From positions 411,302 to 475,301 of the forward strand of contig NZ_QLMI01000002.1 of assembly GCF_003259835.1 (NCBI RefSeq): a stretch of DNA of 64,000 nucleotides. The letters are read 5' to 3'. How positions within the stretch are numbered: the first letter of the stretch is position 1; each line of letters opens with the position of its first letter. Below the pieces are notes generated by a model. That model searched no databases. It saw only the letters and a program-made list of their open reading frames with translations, and was not told where the DNA came from. This document shows positions 54,481-63,844 of the stretch, piece after piece. The position numbers and the translations under genes were made by a program. Source of the DNA: Flavobacterium aquaticum. GTDB lineage: Bacteria; Bacteroidota; Bacteroidia; Flavobacteriales; Flavobacteriaceae.

Positions 54481-55941
54481 TTATTTTCTTCTGATAATCG
54501 TTAAAATGGTTTCTTTTTCGTTTCGGTATACAAAGTAAGCAAAAAACAAGATAGCTGCAATTCCGAAGACGTAAGTTTCACGTAAAATTGGTACATAAAA
54601 TGAAATTCCCGAAAGCACGACCGCTAATCCCAAATAAGTGAAAATCGATTTTTTATCATACGGAATTGGATATTTCTTTTGTCCCATATAATACGAGATG
54701 AACATCATGGTTCCGTAAGCAAAAATAGTAGCAATTGCCGAACCCATATAACTTATGATTGGGATTAGAAGTAAATTTAAAACTAAAGTTACTATTGCTC
54801 CAACAATTGAAATATAAGCCCCAATTCTAGTTTTATCGATTAACTTGTACCAAACCGATAAATTCGTGTAAATGCCTAAAAAGAAATTGGCTAAAACTAT
54901 TAGTGGCACAACATCCATCGCATCCCAATAAATGTCTTTTGGCACTAAAATTAATTTTAAAATATCAGCAAAAACTATAACGCCTAAGCAAATAAACGAA
55001 CCAAAAATGACAAAATATTTGGTAATCGTAGCGTAGGTTTGAGGCGCATTTTCATTCTTAGCATGACTGAAGAAAAACGGTTCAATTCCTAAAGAATAAG
55101 CGGTTCGAAACAATACCATAAACATTCCGATTTTGTAACAAGCGGAATAGGCTCCAATATCTGCCATGTCGATATTCATCCAATCTAATAAGATTTTATC
55201 GAAATGTTCGTTGATGGCAAATGCAATTCCAGCTACTAAAATTGGTAAACCATATTGCATCATTTTCTTCCACAAATCGGTATCAAATTGCCATTTAATT
55301 TTGAAATAATCGGGTAAAACGAATAGTAATGTTACTAAACTTGCGATTAAACTTGATACGAAAATATAACCAATTTGAAAATCATCATGATAGATGGTTT
55401 GTATGAATGCATTAGAAGATTCGTTTGCGATATCGGGTAGAAAAATCAAGAAGAAAACGTTGCAAAGCAAATTAATCAAGACATTTGAAATCTTAATTAT
55501 GGCATATTTTACAGGGCGACCTTCTGCTCTAATTTTAGAAAACGGAATAATCGCTAAAGCATCTAAAGCTAAAATCCAAATAGTAAAAACGACATATTCC
55601 ACATTAATTTCTGACCAAAGCGCTAAGTCTTTTCGGAATAAAAGAAACAAAACTAAAAACCCTATCGTTGACCAAAAGAGTGAAATAGTGGAAGTTGAAA
55701 TTACTTTACTTTTATCGTTTTCGGAATTATAAAATCGGAAAAAAGCGGTTTCCATTCCGTAAGATAAGATTACATTAAAGAAAACCAAATAAGAGAAAAT
55801 AACGGAAACTTCACCCATTTTTTCTTTATCGGTAAGATAATAAACAAAAATTGGATTCAGGATAAAGCTGATAATTCTTGGCAAAACGGTTGCTATGCCA
55901 TAAATCGCCGTTTGTTTAAAAAGACTTTTGTAAAGACTCAA
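54481..55941 (-). CDS. Polysaccharide-type flippase (Wzx/MATE-like oligosaccharide flippase)
   Basis: The 486-aa protein has about 12-14 transmembrane helices with sparse charges, starting YKSLFKQTAIYGIATVLPRI and including FVYYLTDKEKMGEVSVIFSYLVFFNVIL, the layout of Wzx/MVF flippases that move lipid-linked oligosaccharides. The start codon is TTG (55941), 15 bases after the expected transcription start of the -7 box TACATTTG (55963-55970). It opens the unit flippase, dut, nucleotidyltransferase, TPR, DUF4292, EnvC-like. Confidence 0.85.
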   Translation of the reverse strand: MSLYKSLFKQTAIYGIATVLPRIISFILNPIFVYYLTDKEKMGEVSVIFSYLVFFNVILSYGMETAFFRFYNSENDKSKVISTSTISLFWSTIGFLVLFLLFRKDLALWSEINVEYVVFTIWILALDALAIIPFSKIRAEGRPVKYAIIKISNVLINLLCNVFFLIFLPDIANESSNAFIQTIYHDDFQIGYIFVSSLIASLVTLLFVLPDYFKIKWQFDTDLWKKMMQYGLPILVAGIAFAINEHFDKILLDWMNIDMADIGAYSACYKIGMFMVLFRTAYSLGIEPFFFSHAKNENAPQTYATITKYFVIFGSFICLGVIVFADILKLILVPKDIYWDAMDVVPLIVLANFFLGIYTNLSVWYKLIDKTRIGAYISIVGAIVTLVLNLLLIPIISYMGSAIATIFAYGTMMFISYYMGQKKYPIPYDKKSIFTYLGLAVVLSGISFYVPILRETYVFGIAAILFFAYFVYRNEKETILTIIRRK

Positions 55942-55962
55942 TTTCCTTTGGTTTTAGAATAA

Positions 55963-55970
55963 CAAATGTA
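55963..55970 (-). promoter_or_regulatory. -7 box for the flippase unit
   Basis: TACATTTG on the minus strand, 21 bases before the TTG start, within the lipoprotein-flippase gap. Confidence 0.5.
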
Positions 55971-55971
55971 A

Positions 55972-56427
55972 TTAAAACTTTGGTTTTGTCGAAGGATAAA
56001 GCAACATTGGTTTTTCTTTAACTTCTTTAATGGTTTGACGGATTTCTTTTCCGTTTTTTAAGAAGATTAAAATGGCTTCGTTTTCGGCTAATGTTAAGGC
56101 ATTTTTAGGACTGGTGTAAATTTGGGAATCATCACCATCAAATTTTTGTTGATTGCCTTCGGTTTTTATTCTTGCCATGAAATGTAATGCATCTTGTTTT
56201 TCAAAAGGCACTTCGTAACCTCTGAAAATTACTTTCTTTAGTTCGATTTCTTCGCTTAATTCGGTTTTTAAATCTACATAAAAGTTGATACCGCTTCCAC
56301 CACCACGAACACCCGCAACCCAAGTTTCATAAGATGCCGATAAATTATTTTCTTGTACAATTGTTTCTGTTGAATTGCAAGAGATTAATGTTGTGGCAAT
56401 GAATAGATATAAAATATACTGAATCAT
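55972..56427 (-). CDS. Small lipoprotein, unknown function
   Basis: The 151-aa protein has a lipoprotein signal (MIQYILYLFIATTLISC, Cys17). The mature part has an immunoglobulin-like beta pattern (YETWVAGVRGGGSGINFYVDLKTELSEEIELKKVIFRGYEVPFE). No family is recognised. It lies 30 bases before the flippase gene on the same strand, with a possible separate promoter for the latter between. Confidence 0.65.
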   Translation of the reverse strand: MIQYILYLFIATTLISCNSTETIVQENNLSASYETWVAGVRGGGSGINFYVDLKTELSEEIELKKVIFRGYEVPFEKQDALHFMARIKTEGNQQKFDGDDSQIYTSPKNALTLAENEAILIFLKNGKEIRQTIKEVKEKPMLLYPSTKPKF

Positions 56428-56535
56428 GATAAATTTCGTTTTGATAAAGTTACTAAAATTATTATTGCAAAAAACAGTCCAAAACTATTGTTTAGGATAA
56501 TATTTTAATACTTTCGCAAGACTATTTGTAAGATT

Positions 56536-58617
56536 ATGACACGATATTTATTTATACTCCTTTTTGTTACTGTCAACACTTTTTCACAACAAAAAATTGA
56601 AACTAAAAAAGTTTCCTCAACCTTTTCAAAACATGGAATTACCATACAAGACGATTATGCTTGGCTAGAAAACGCTTCGGACAAAGAAGTTATCGATTGG
56701 GCAACTTTACAGAACAATATTTGCGAACAAAAACTTAATGAAGTAGTTAAAAATTATAATTTTTCATTTAAAATTAAAGATTATGATTATTTATCAACCA
56801 ATGCTTTACCATCAAAGAAAGGGAAATTCTACTACAACACTTACCGAATTGATAAAAACAAGCAATCCGTTTTATATTATAGAGAAAACTTAAACGATTT
56901 AGGAAAACCGTTAGTTAATCCATATGACATATATAAGGATGAAAATATAGTATTATCGGGATATTATCCTTCTAAAAATTCAAAATACTTAGCTTTTAAA
57001 ATTAGTTTAAACGGTAGTGACAGAAATGAAATTAAATTTAAAGACTTTGCCAACAAAAAATATCTTGATGATGTTTTAACCGATGTCAAATTTTCAAATG
57101 TGGCATGGAATGGAGATAAAGGAATTTTTTACAAAAGAAATTCCAACAAAGAATTTTTTGAAAAAGACTCTACCTATCAGTTATTCTATCATAAAATAGG
57201 TGATTTACAAAGTAAAGATCAATTGATTTTTGATACTTCTAACTCTAAATCAAATTTCAGTTTTTTTACAAAGGAAAATAAATTATATGTTATTGAAGAA
57301 AGTATCGATGGAACTACAAAAAATTTCTATTATAGTAATTTAACTAATGACTCTTTTCAATTCAATAATTTTATTAAAGATGACAAAAGAAATTTAGACT
57401 TTATTTCAATAATTAATGATACATTTTATTTCTCTGATGAAAAATACCCATGGGGAAATGTATGTCATTTTAACATAAATAATCCAACCGATATAAAAAT
57501 TTTAATTCCTCAAACTTACACGCATTTACTATTAAACACTTTGTTTCTTGACAAATATATTATTTGTAAATATAAAAATTCAGGTAAATATTACATGAAT
57601 TTTTATAATCATGAAGGAAAATTTATAAGAAAATTTGAGGCTCCTCATAGTATGGACTTTCAGGTTCGTTTTTATGATGAAAAAACAGATGAACTTTTTG
57701 TCACTTTTTACTCTTATACCATTTCTTCTTTAAACTATAAATTAAATATAACTACTGGAGCAAATGACATTTATTTTAATGATTATATTGTCCCTAAACC
57801 TACTTTGTTCCCTTTTTCATACTTTGAAACAAAAAACATAACCTATAAAAGCAGAGATAACAAAGACATTCCTATCGTTATCATTCATAAAAAAGGCATT
57901 GTATTAAATGGTGAAAATCCTACTTTATTAAAAGCATATGGAGGCTTTGGGAATGTTAATAATCCAAAATACGATACTGGTTTATTACATTTTTTAGAAA
58001 AAGGTGGTATTTATGCTTACGCTGAAATAAGAGGTGGCGGTGAAAAAGGAAAAAACTGGCATGAAGAAGGCAGAAATCTTAAGAAAAACAATTCTTACAA
58101 CGATTTCATCGACGCAGCTGAATTTTTAATTAATGAAAAATATACCAACCCAAATAAATTAGCCATTACTGGCGGATCTAACGGAGGGTTACTTGTAGGA
58201 GTTGCCATGACAAGAAGACCTGATTTGTTTAAAGTTGTAGTTCCTGTTGTGGGTGTTTTTGATTTAATAAAATTTGAAAATTACACAGTTGGTGAACATT
58301 GGAAAAAAGAATATGGAAATATCGAGATTAAAGAAGAATTTGAAAATATTTTATCTTTTTCACCCTTACACAACATAAAAGAAGATGTCAATTATCCAAC
58401 AACTTTAATTATAACCTCTGAGAATGACGATAGAGTTCCACCTTTGCATTCTTATAAATTTGCCGCTAAACTTCAAAATAGATCAGCACAAAAAAACCCA
58501 ATTTATCTTCAAATACAAGAAAAATCAGGTCATTATGGTAAAATTTCAAACTATGAGAAAAGAGTGAAACAAGAAAGCGAATTCTATAGTTTCATCTGGG
58601 AACATTTAAATAATTAA
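56536..58617 (+). CDS. S9 family prolyl oligopeptidase, secreted
   Basis: The 693-aa protein has a signal peptide (MTRYLFILLFVTVNTFSQQ), then a seven-bladed beta-propeller (about residues 60-420) and an alpha/beta-hydrolase domain. The catalytic serine is Ser548 in GGSNGG, the Asp is in ENDDRVPPLHSYK, and the His is in EKSGHYG. Start and end residues match a POP, and the N-terminal sequence KHGITIQDDYAWLENAS is a POP signature. It should cleave after Pro in short peptides. Its stop overlaps the GNAT gene by 4 bases (convergent). Confidence 0.93.
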   Translation: MTRYLFILLFVTVNTFSQQKIETKKVSSTFSKHGITIQDDYAWLENASDKEVIDWATLQNNICEQKLNEVVKNYNFSFKIKDYDYLSTNALPSKKGKFYYNTYRIDKNKQSVLYYRENLNDLGKPLVNPYDIYKDENIVLSGYYPSKNSKYLAFKISLNGSDRNEIKFKDFANKKYLDDVLTDVKFSNVAWNGDKGIFYKRNSNKEFFEKDSTYQLFYHKIGDLQSKDQLIFDTSNSKSNFSFFTKENKLYVIEESIDGTTKNFYYSNLTNDSFQFNNFIKDDKRNLDFISIINDTFYFSDEKYPWGNVCHFNINNPTDIKILIPQTYTHLLLNTLFLDKYIICKYKNSGKYYMNFYNHEGKFIRKFEAPHSMDFQVRFYDEKTDELFVTFYSYTISSLNYKLNITTGANDIYFNDYIVPKPTLFPFSYFETKNITYKSRDNKDIPIVIIHKKGIVLNGENPTLLKAYGGFGNVNNPKYDTGLLHFLEKGGIYAYAEIRGGGEKGKNWHEEGRNLKKNNSYNDFIDAAEFLINEKYTNPNKLAITGGSNGGLLVGVAMTRRPDLFKVVVPVVGVFDLIKFENYTVGEHWKKEYGNIEIKEEFENILSFSPLHNIKEDVNYPTTLIITSENDDRVPPLHSYKFAAKLQNRSAQKNPIYLQIQEKSGHYGKISNYEKRVKQESEFYSFIWEHLNN

Positions 58618-59042
58618 TCCTTTAAATATTTCACAAAATGAAATCCTTTCGGAACAAATCCGTGATTCATGTAGAATTTTTGGGCGCCAAAATTGGTCGT
58701 ATACGCATCTAAAGCAATCATATTACAATCTTCATCAATGGCTTTTTGATTGAGATAATTCGTCATAATACTTCCTATTCCTTTAGAACGAAAATCTTCA
58801 TGTACGACCACATTATCCATTTCTAAGTATTTTCCGCACCACAATTTTGTTCCAATCCAAAATCCTGCCAAACCCATCGTGATTCCGTTTTCTGCTACAA
58901 TAAGTTGTTTGTAATTGTGCGGAATCATTTTGTCTAGCAAATTCCCATAAATTTCAAGCGTATAATCAGGATACAATTGTTGGATGATAGGCAATTGCTC
59001 CAACATTTCGGCTTTAGTTCCTAATTCTATTAACTGTGACAT
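58614..59042 (-). CDS. GNAT family acetyltransferase
   Basis: The 142-aa protein has the GNAT acetyl-CoA motif VVVHEDFRSKGIGSIMTNYL (the RxxGxG/A loop near residues 85-100) and a closing AQKFYMNHGFVPKGFHFVKYL. It transfers an acyl group from acetyl-CoA; the substrate is not known. It starts 1 base after the S9 gene stop (59044) on the same strand and ends 4 bases into the convergent POP gene. Confidence 0.85.
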   Translation of the reverse strand: MSQLIELGTKAEMLEQLPIIQQLYPDYTLEIYGNLLDKMIPHNYKQLIVAENGITMGLAGFWIGTKLWCGKYLEMDNVVVHEDFRSKGIGSIMTNYLNQKAIDEDCNMIALDAYTTNFGAQKFYMNHGFVPKGFHFVKYLKD

Positions 59043-59043
59043 T

Positions 59044-61386
59044 TTATTTTTGTAATAGATTTTCGTTGAATAAATTTAAAATTCTTCGGTATTCGTCAAC
59101 CCAAGAATACGTTTCCGTAAAACCATGCGCTTCTACTGGAAATACGGCTAAATCCCAATCTTTCTTTCCTAATTCGATGAAACGTTGCGTTAATCGAACA
59201 ATGTCTTGAAATTGTACGTTGTCGTCTACCATTCCGTGTAACATTAATAATTTGTCTTGTAAGTTGTTGGCGAAATAAATGGGAGAACTTTTCTTGTATG
59301 CTTCTGGGTCAGTTTCTGGGAAGTTCAAAATATTTGAAGTATAACCATGATTGTAATGCGCCCAATCGGTAACCGAACGTAATGCTGCACCAGCTTTGAA
59401 TTCGCCTGGTTCTGTTAGTAACGCCATTAACGTGATAAATCCACCATATGAACCGCCGTAAATTCCAACACGGTTGGCATCAATTCCTAAATTTTGAACT
59501 AAATATTTCTTTCCATCTAAATGATCCGATAAATCTTTTCCGCCCATGTGACGATAGATTCCCGTTCTGAAATCACGACCATACCCATCGCTAGCTCTGT
59601 AATCAATGTCTAAAACCGTGTAACCTAAATCGGTTAGCAAATTGTGAAACATGAATTCTCTGTGATACGTGCTCCAATAATTGTGTGCGTTTTGCAAATA
59701 TCCAGCACCGTGTACAAAAATGACTGCCGCTTTGTTCTTGTTCTCCACTTTTGGTTGGTACAAACGTGCGTAGATTGTCGTTCCATCTTCTGCTTTAAAT
59801 GTGATAACTTCTGGTGTTTTCCAATTGTATTTTTTGAATTCTGGCGTAGTTGAAAACGTAATTTGTTTCAAATCAGCGTTGGGTTTATTAGCTCCAACGT
59901 ATAATTCCCAAGGTTTGTTTTTATACGAATAACGTACTAAAAGCGTCTTTTCATCGGGAGATACTTCTACTTCGTAATTGCCATCATTCGTTAAAATTCC
60001 CGTCATTTTTTTAGAAGCGATGTCTAATTTGTAAAAACTTCTGTTTCCTGGATGTGTTGTCGTGGTAGTGATGTAAAATGATTTTTTATCGTTGGATAAT
60101 TTTACTTCACGAACTTCCCAATTGCCTTTTGTTAACGCTTCTTTTTTCTTGGTTTTCAAATTATATGTGTACAAGTGTGAAAAACCTGTTGCTTCCGATT
60201 GAAAATAAAAAGTACCATTATCGATAAAACCTAAAGTTCCACCACTGAAACTGTAGCCTGGAATTCCAGGTCCACCAATCCATGCGTCGTCGTGTTGATG
60301 GTCTAATTCGGTGATTCTTCCTGAAGCTAAATCCAATTGTACAATCCAACGGTGTTTGTTGTCTTGACTTCTGATTTCTAACACGGCATTTTTTCCGTCT
60401 TTGCTATACACTGGACTTTGCATTACTACAGGAATATCGTATTCCGAATCGCCTTTTAAATCCTCATATTCTTGATAATATTTTGGCGCTTCTTTGATGC
60501 CTGATAAATTGGAAAACGAAACGTAATACGTAGTATCTTTTTCTACATTGAAAATTCCGAATTTATGTTTGCTGAAATTTTCTATTGAAACTTTTGCTCG
60601 TGCTTTTTCTTGACGTGTAAAGCCGTCAGCGGTGATGAAATTTTCAACATTTGTGGAAGCTTGACTTGGATAATCTGAAATTCTAAAGGTTACAAATTTT
60701 CCATCTGGTGAGGGTTTAATTTGCTCTAAAGACGATTTATCGTAATAGATTTCTTTTGGAAATTTCTCTTTTTTGGATTTGGATTTCGCTTCATACCAAT
60801 CGTCTGCTTTTGCTTCATCACGAACAAATTGAAACAATTCTTTTTGTTGGTTTTTTAAGAACGAATCTTCTTCTTTCGATATTTTATTTTCTTTTCCCGA
60901 TTTAAAATTAGTCAATTGAAGAATCGAAAAATCTTTAGTGTTGAATTGATATACATTGCGATTTTGCTGAAAGAAAATTACATCAGCATTCGCACTTCTT
61001 TCTACCGAGTTAATTCTATCGGCTAATTGAATGACTTTTTTAGTCTTTTTTGTGGATTTGGTATACGAATACAAAACCCCTTGATTCGTATAATACACCA
61101 CATCATACTCTTTTTGCGCTGCCATGAAATCCAAATCGTAAATAGGATTTGAAGTTGTTACTTTTTGAGGTGTTTTTAATGTAGCATTCCAAAAATAAGT
61201 ACTATTTCCTATTTCATTATTCGGGTTCCAATCAAATAAAACGGTTTGCCCATCGATTGACCAACGGTGATTATCAGGTTGGTGCCCGATGAATTCATTT
61301 CCTTTCATGATGTCTTCTAAACGAAGATTTTGAGCATTACCAAAAAAGATGAAAAGTAGTAAGAAGAAACAGCAATATTTTTTCAT
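59044..61386 (-). CDS. S9 family dipeptidyl peptidase-like enzyme, secreted
   Basis: The 780-aa protein has a signal peptide (MKKYCCFFLLLFIFFGNAQ). A WD/DPP-IV-like propeller takes about residues 30-490 (GHQPDNHRWSIDGQTVLFDW, then KPSPDGKFVTFRIS-type blades). The hydrolase domain has the nucleophile in GIYGGSYGGFITLMAL, the Asp in HGMVDDNVQFQD and the His in VEAHGFTE. It should release dipeptides or act on prolyl substrates. A -7 box lies 22 bases upstream (61408-61415). The neighbouring GNAT gene is on the same strand, 1 base downstream. Confidence 0.92.
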   Translation of the reverse strand: MKKYCCFFLLLFIFFGNAQNLRLEDIMKGNEFIGHQPDNHRWSIDGQTVLFDWNPNNEIGNSTYFWNATLKTPQKVTTSNPIYDLDFMAAQKEYDVVYYTNQGVLYSYTKSTKKTKKVIQLADRINSVERSANADVIFFQQNRNVYQFNTKDFSILQLTNFKSGKENKISKEEDSFLKNQQKELFQFVRDEAKADDWYEAKSKSKKEKFPKEIYYDKSSLEQIKPSPDGKFVTFRISDYPSQASTNVENFITADGFTRQEKARAKVSIENFSKHKFGIFNVEKDTTYYVSFSNLSGIKEAPKYYQEYEDLKGDSEYDIPVVMQSPVYSKDGKNAVLEIRSQDNKHRWIVQLDLASGRITELDHQHDDAWIGGPGIPGYSFSGGTLGFIDNGTFYFQSEATGFSHLYTYNLKTKKKEALTKGNWEVREVKLSNDKKSFYITTTTTHPGNRSFYKLDIASKKMTGILTNDGNYEVEVSPDEKTLLVRYSYKNKPWELYVGANKPNADLKQITFSTTPEFKKYNWKTPEVITFKAEDGTTIYARLYQPKVENKNKAAVIFVHGAGYLQNAHNYWSTYHREFMFHNLLTDLGYTVLDIDYRASDGYGRDFRTGIYRHMGGKDLSDHLDGKKYLVQNLGIDANRVGIYGGSYGGFITLMALLTEPGEFKAGAALRSVTDWAHYNHGYTSNILNFPETDPEAYKKSSPIYFANNLQDKLLMLHGMVDDNVQFQDIVRLTQRFIELGKKDWDLAVFPVEAHGFTETYSWVDEYRRILNLFNENLLQK

Positions 61387-61407
61387 TGGAAAATAGTTTG
61401 TTACTTA

Positions 61408-61415
61408 CAAATATA
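61408..61415 (-). promoter_or_regulatory. -7 box for the DPP-like peptidase gene
   Basis: TATATTTG on the minus strand, 22 bases before the ATG. No clear TTG partner. Confidence 0.5.
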
Positions 61416-61477
61416 CCAATAAAAGTAAATGAGGAAAAAAAGGTTTTGTTAAATGAATTTGTGTTTTGTGGATGATT

Positions 61478-61822
61478 TTAATATTCATGTGCTATTCCAT
61501 TTATATAAAACCATTTTTCTCCTTTGTTCTTTTTAACTGTATCTCCTACTTTTATTAAATCAAAAATTTGATTATTTGAAATACTATATTTGCCGCCATC
61601 TACAAATATGCTTAAACCGCCTCTTTTACCCCAAGAATTATCCTGATGTTTAGAGTTCACAACACCTTCTATTAATTCATAATTCATAGAATTTTCGATA
61701 ATTGCTGTCTGGTTTGACCTATTTACATAATTAATAAACACGTTTATCAATAAAATGATTATTAAAAAGTACAAAATATAAATAGTAATTGCTTTTAGAT
61801 TTCTTTTAGATAAACTTAGCAT
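61478..61822 (-). CDS. Small membrane-anchored protein, unknown function
   Basis: The 114-aa protein has a basic start and one transmembrane helix (ITIYILYFLIIILLINVFIN, about residues 12-31) and a soluble beta-rich part (SWGKRGGLSIFVDGGKYSI, ending WFYINGIAHEY). No family is recognised. It lies between the DPP-like gene and the T9SS gene pair. Confidence 0.55.
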   Translation of the reverse strand: MLSLSKRNLKAITIYILYFLIIILLINVFINYVNRSNQTAIIENSMNYELIEGVVNSKHQDNSWGKRGGLSIFVDGGKYSISNNQIFDLIKVGDTVKKNKGEKWFYINGIAHEY

Positions 61823-61870
61823 ATTATAGTGTTAAAAGAATTGATTTTTACTCTCCCAAATATAAAACAA

Positions 61871-61898
61871 AAAAATCCCGAATAAATCGGGACTTTTT
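61871..61898 (-). terminator. Probable terminator for the RCC1-type gene
   Basis: TCCCGA and TCGGGA pair around ATAAA with A5 and T5 flanks; on the minus strand it is followed by a T run (61870 side). It is the first terminator downstream of the RCC1-type gene, 230 bases past its stop. Confidence 0.6.
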
Positions 61899-61934
61899 AA
61901 ATATTTTCTTGTCCTGAAAAAATCACTATCAACG

Positions 61935-62129
61935 TTTATTTTATCATTCCGAGCCTGCTAGGAATCTCCTAACCCTAAGCGCCCCACTAAACACAGTTTA
62001 GTCCACAACCCGAAACTCGTAACCTGAAGCAATAAAGTGAAACGCTCGGTGTAACTCTCTTAACGCAATCCACTTCAAAAGAAACTCGTTGTAGCTCGGT
62101 GTAAAAAATTAACCACACCCCAAAACCAT
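61935..62129. repeat. 3' flank of the RCC1-type gene, duplicated at 63655-63844
   Basis: This 195-base gene-free region holds TTTAGTCCA, CGAAACTCGTAACCTGAAG, CTCGGTGTAACTC and GCTCGGTGTAAAAAATTAACC, each found again in the same order in 63655-63844. The CTCGGTGTA unit is related, in reverse, to the CACAGAGA unit at 35051. The duplicated block continues into the gene ends on the right. Confidence 0.7.
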
Positions 62130-63538
62130 CTACTCCACCACCAACTTACTACTAAAAACCACCACAGCACCTTGTTTCACCAAAACCAAATATACCCCAG
62201 CTGGATAAGCACTAACATTCAACTCATTAGTTCCTGAAAAAGAATTTAAAGCTACATTTTGAATCAACCTACCAGTTACATCAAAAACTTCAACAGTTGC
62301 ATTAGCTACAGTTAAATCATATTGTAAGGTTACAATATCCTTTGCTGGATTAGGATACATTGTAAAAACATTTTCTTGTTGAAATTCAGTAGCACTTAAG
62401 GTAGCACAAAGTCCCGTCATTAGGGTAGGTACATAAACTGGATTTCCGACAGTGCCATTACCATATTGCCCCACTTGGTTATCTCCCCACGCCCAAACCG
62501 TACCATCTGATTTGGTAGCAATGGTAAATTGATCATCGCCAGAACCTCCAGAAACCACATCAACCCAGTCGGTATCAGTACCCACTTGAACAGGGATAAA
62601 TTGATTAGTGGTGTTGCCTATTCCAAGCTGTCCTACATCATTAAGCCCCCATGCCCATAAGGTACCATCAGGTTTAATTCCAAAGGATACTTTCCATCCA
62701 GCAAATACTTTAGACCAAGTACTTGTACCGACTTGAGTTGGTGTGTCTCTATAATAGGATGAAGGGAAATTATCTCCAGTTTGTCCATATTCCCCCCCCC
62801 CCAAGACCACAAGGTGCCATTGGTTTTTAAGGCTAAAATATGGGCAACGCCAACATGAATACTAGCCCAATCGGTATCCGCATTCAATTGAGTAGGTATG
62901 CTTCGTGCCATAACAGTACTGTTACCTAATAAACCTCCAGTATTCAATCCCCACCCCCAAATAGTGCCATCATTTTTTAAAGCAAAAACTGTGGCACCCC
63001 AACTAGTTCCTTCAATATCCACCCAATGATTCGCTGTGCCAATTTGAATGGGAGTAAGTTGATTGGCACAACACGTATTATTCCCCATTTCATACTGATC
63101 ATTTTGCCCCCAGCCCCAAATAGTGCCATCGGTTTTCAATCCAATGGTCATTTGAGTTGAAGCGGATATCTTTTGCCAATTAGAAGCAGTACCGATTTGT
63201 TGTAAAGTAGGATTTATTGTAGTTGTAGAACCATTACCTAATAGTCCGTACCTTCCATCTCCCATAGCCCATAAAGTACCATTATTTTTAATAATAAAAG
63301 TATTGTATGGGCCAGCACTTACTTTCAACCAATCAGTAGATGACCCTATTTGAAAAGAGGAAGAATTTATGGAATTGGTATTTCCTAAGTTTCCAGCATC
63401 GCTCTCACCCCAACCCCATAAAGTTCCATTTGATTTAATAGAGACAACATGATAGCTTCCTATCTGAAAACCATCAAAACATTGACCAAAAGTTGAAGCA
63501 CATACCCATAAAAAGAATAAAGTAATTTTTTTAAGCAT
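62130..63538 (-). pseudogene. RCC1-repeat T9SS surface-protein gene interrupted at a G11 tract
   Basis: From the ATG at 63538 a signal peptide (MLKKITLFFLWVCASTFGQC) and six RCC1-like beta-propeller repeats (such as NGTLWGWGESDAGNLGN and DGTIWGWGQNDQYEMGN) run to the G run at 62792-62802 (G11 on the minus strand). There the frame breaks; the other frame continues with GEYGQTGDN, three further repeats and the T9SS tail (MYPNPAKDIVTLQYDL to KLVVE) to 62130. Nine G would restore WGGGEYG and match the repeat pattern; twelve also restores the frame. The product would be secreted by T9SS. Either phase variation or an assembly error can explain the break. Confidence 0.8.
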
Positions 63539-63553
63539 AATTCGTTAGTTTAA

Positions 63554-63582
63554 AAACAGGTACGCTAAAAACGTACCTGTTT
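63554..63582 (-). terminator. Hairpin upstream of the RCC1-type gene, probable terminator of the next copy
   Basis: AAACAGGTACG and CGTACCTGTTT form an 11-bp stem with a 7-base loop; a T run lies on its minus-strand 3' side. It is 16 bases upstream of the RCC1-type ATG, so it insulates the gene from its right-hand neighbour. Confidence 0.65.
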
Positions 63583-63654
63583 AGGGTTATTCTATTTAAT
63601 AATTAACTTGTTTTGCCATAAGAGAGTATCCGCTTGTTAAGAATCGTTTCTTTT

Positions 63655-63844
63655 ATCACACTGAGCTAGTCGAAGTGTCTCCTAATTCTAGACACACGTC
63701 TAAACAGAGTTTAGTCCAGAACCCAAAACTCGTAACCTGAAGATATAAAGTGTAACGCCTCGGTGTAACTCTTTAATGACAAAGATTATCAAAAAAAGCT
63801 CGGTGTAGCTCGGTGTAAAAAAATTAACCACACCCCAAAACCAT
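63655..63844. repeat. Second copy of the duplicated 3' flank
   Basis: This gene-free region repeats, in order, the words of 61935-62129: TTTAGTCCAG, AAAACTCGTAACCTGAAG, CCTCGGTGTAACTCTTTAA, and GCTCGGTGTAGCTCGGTGTA. A CACTGAGCTAGTCGAAGTG hairpin-like element lies at its left edge. No coding sequence was supported here. Confidence 0.65.
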
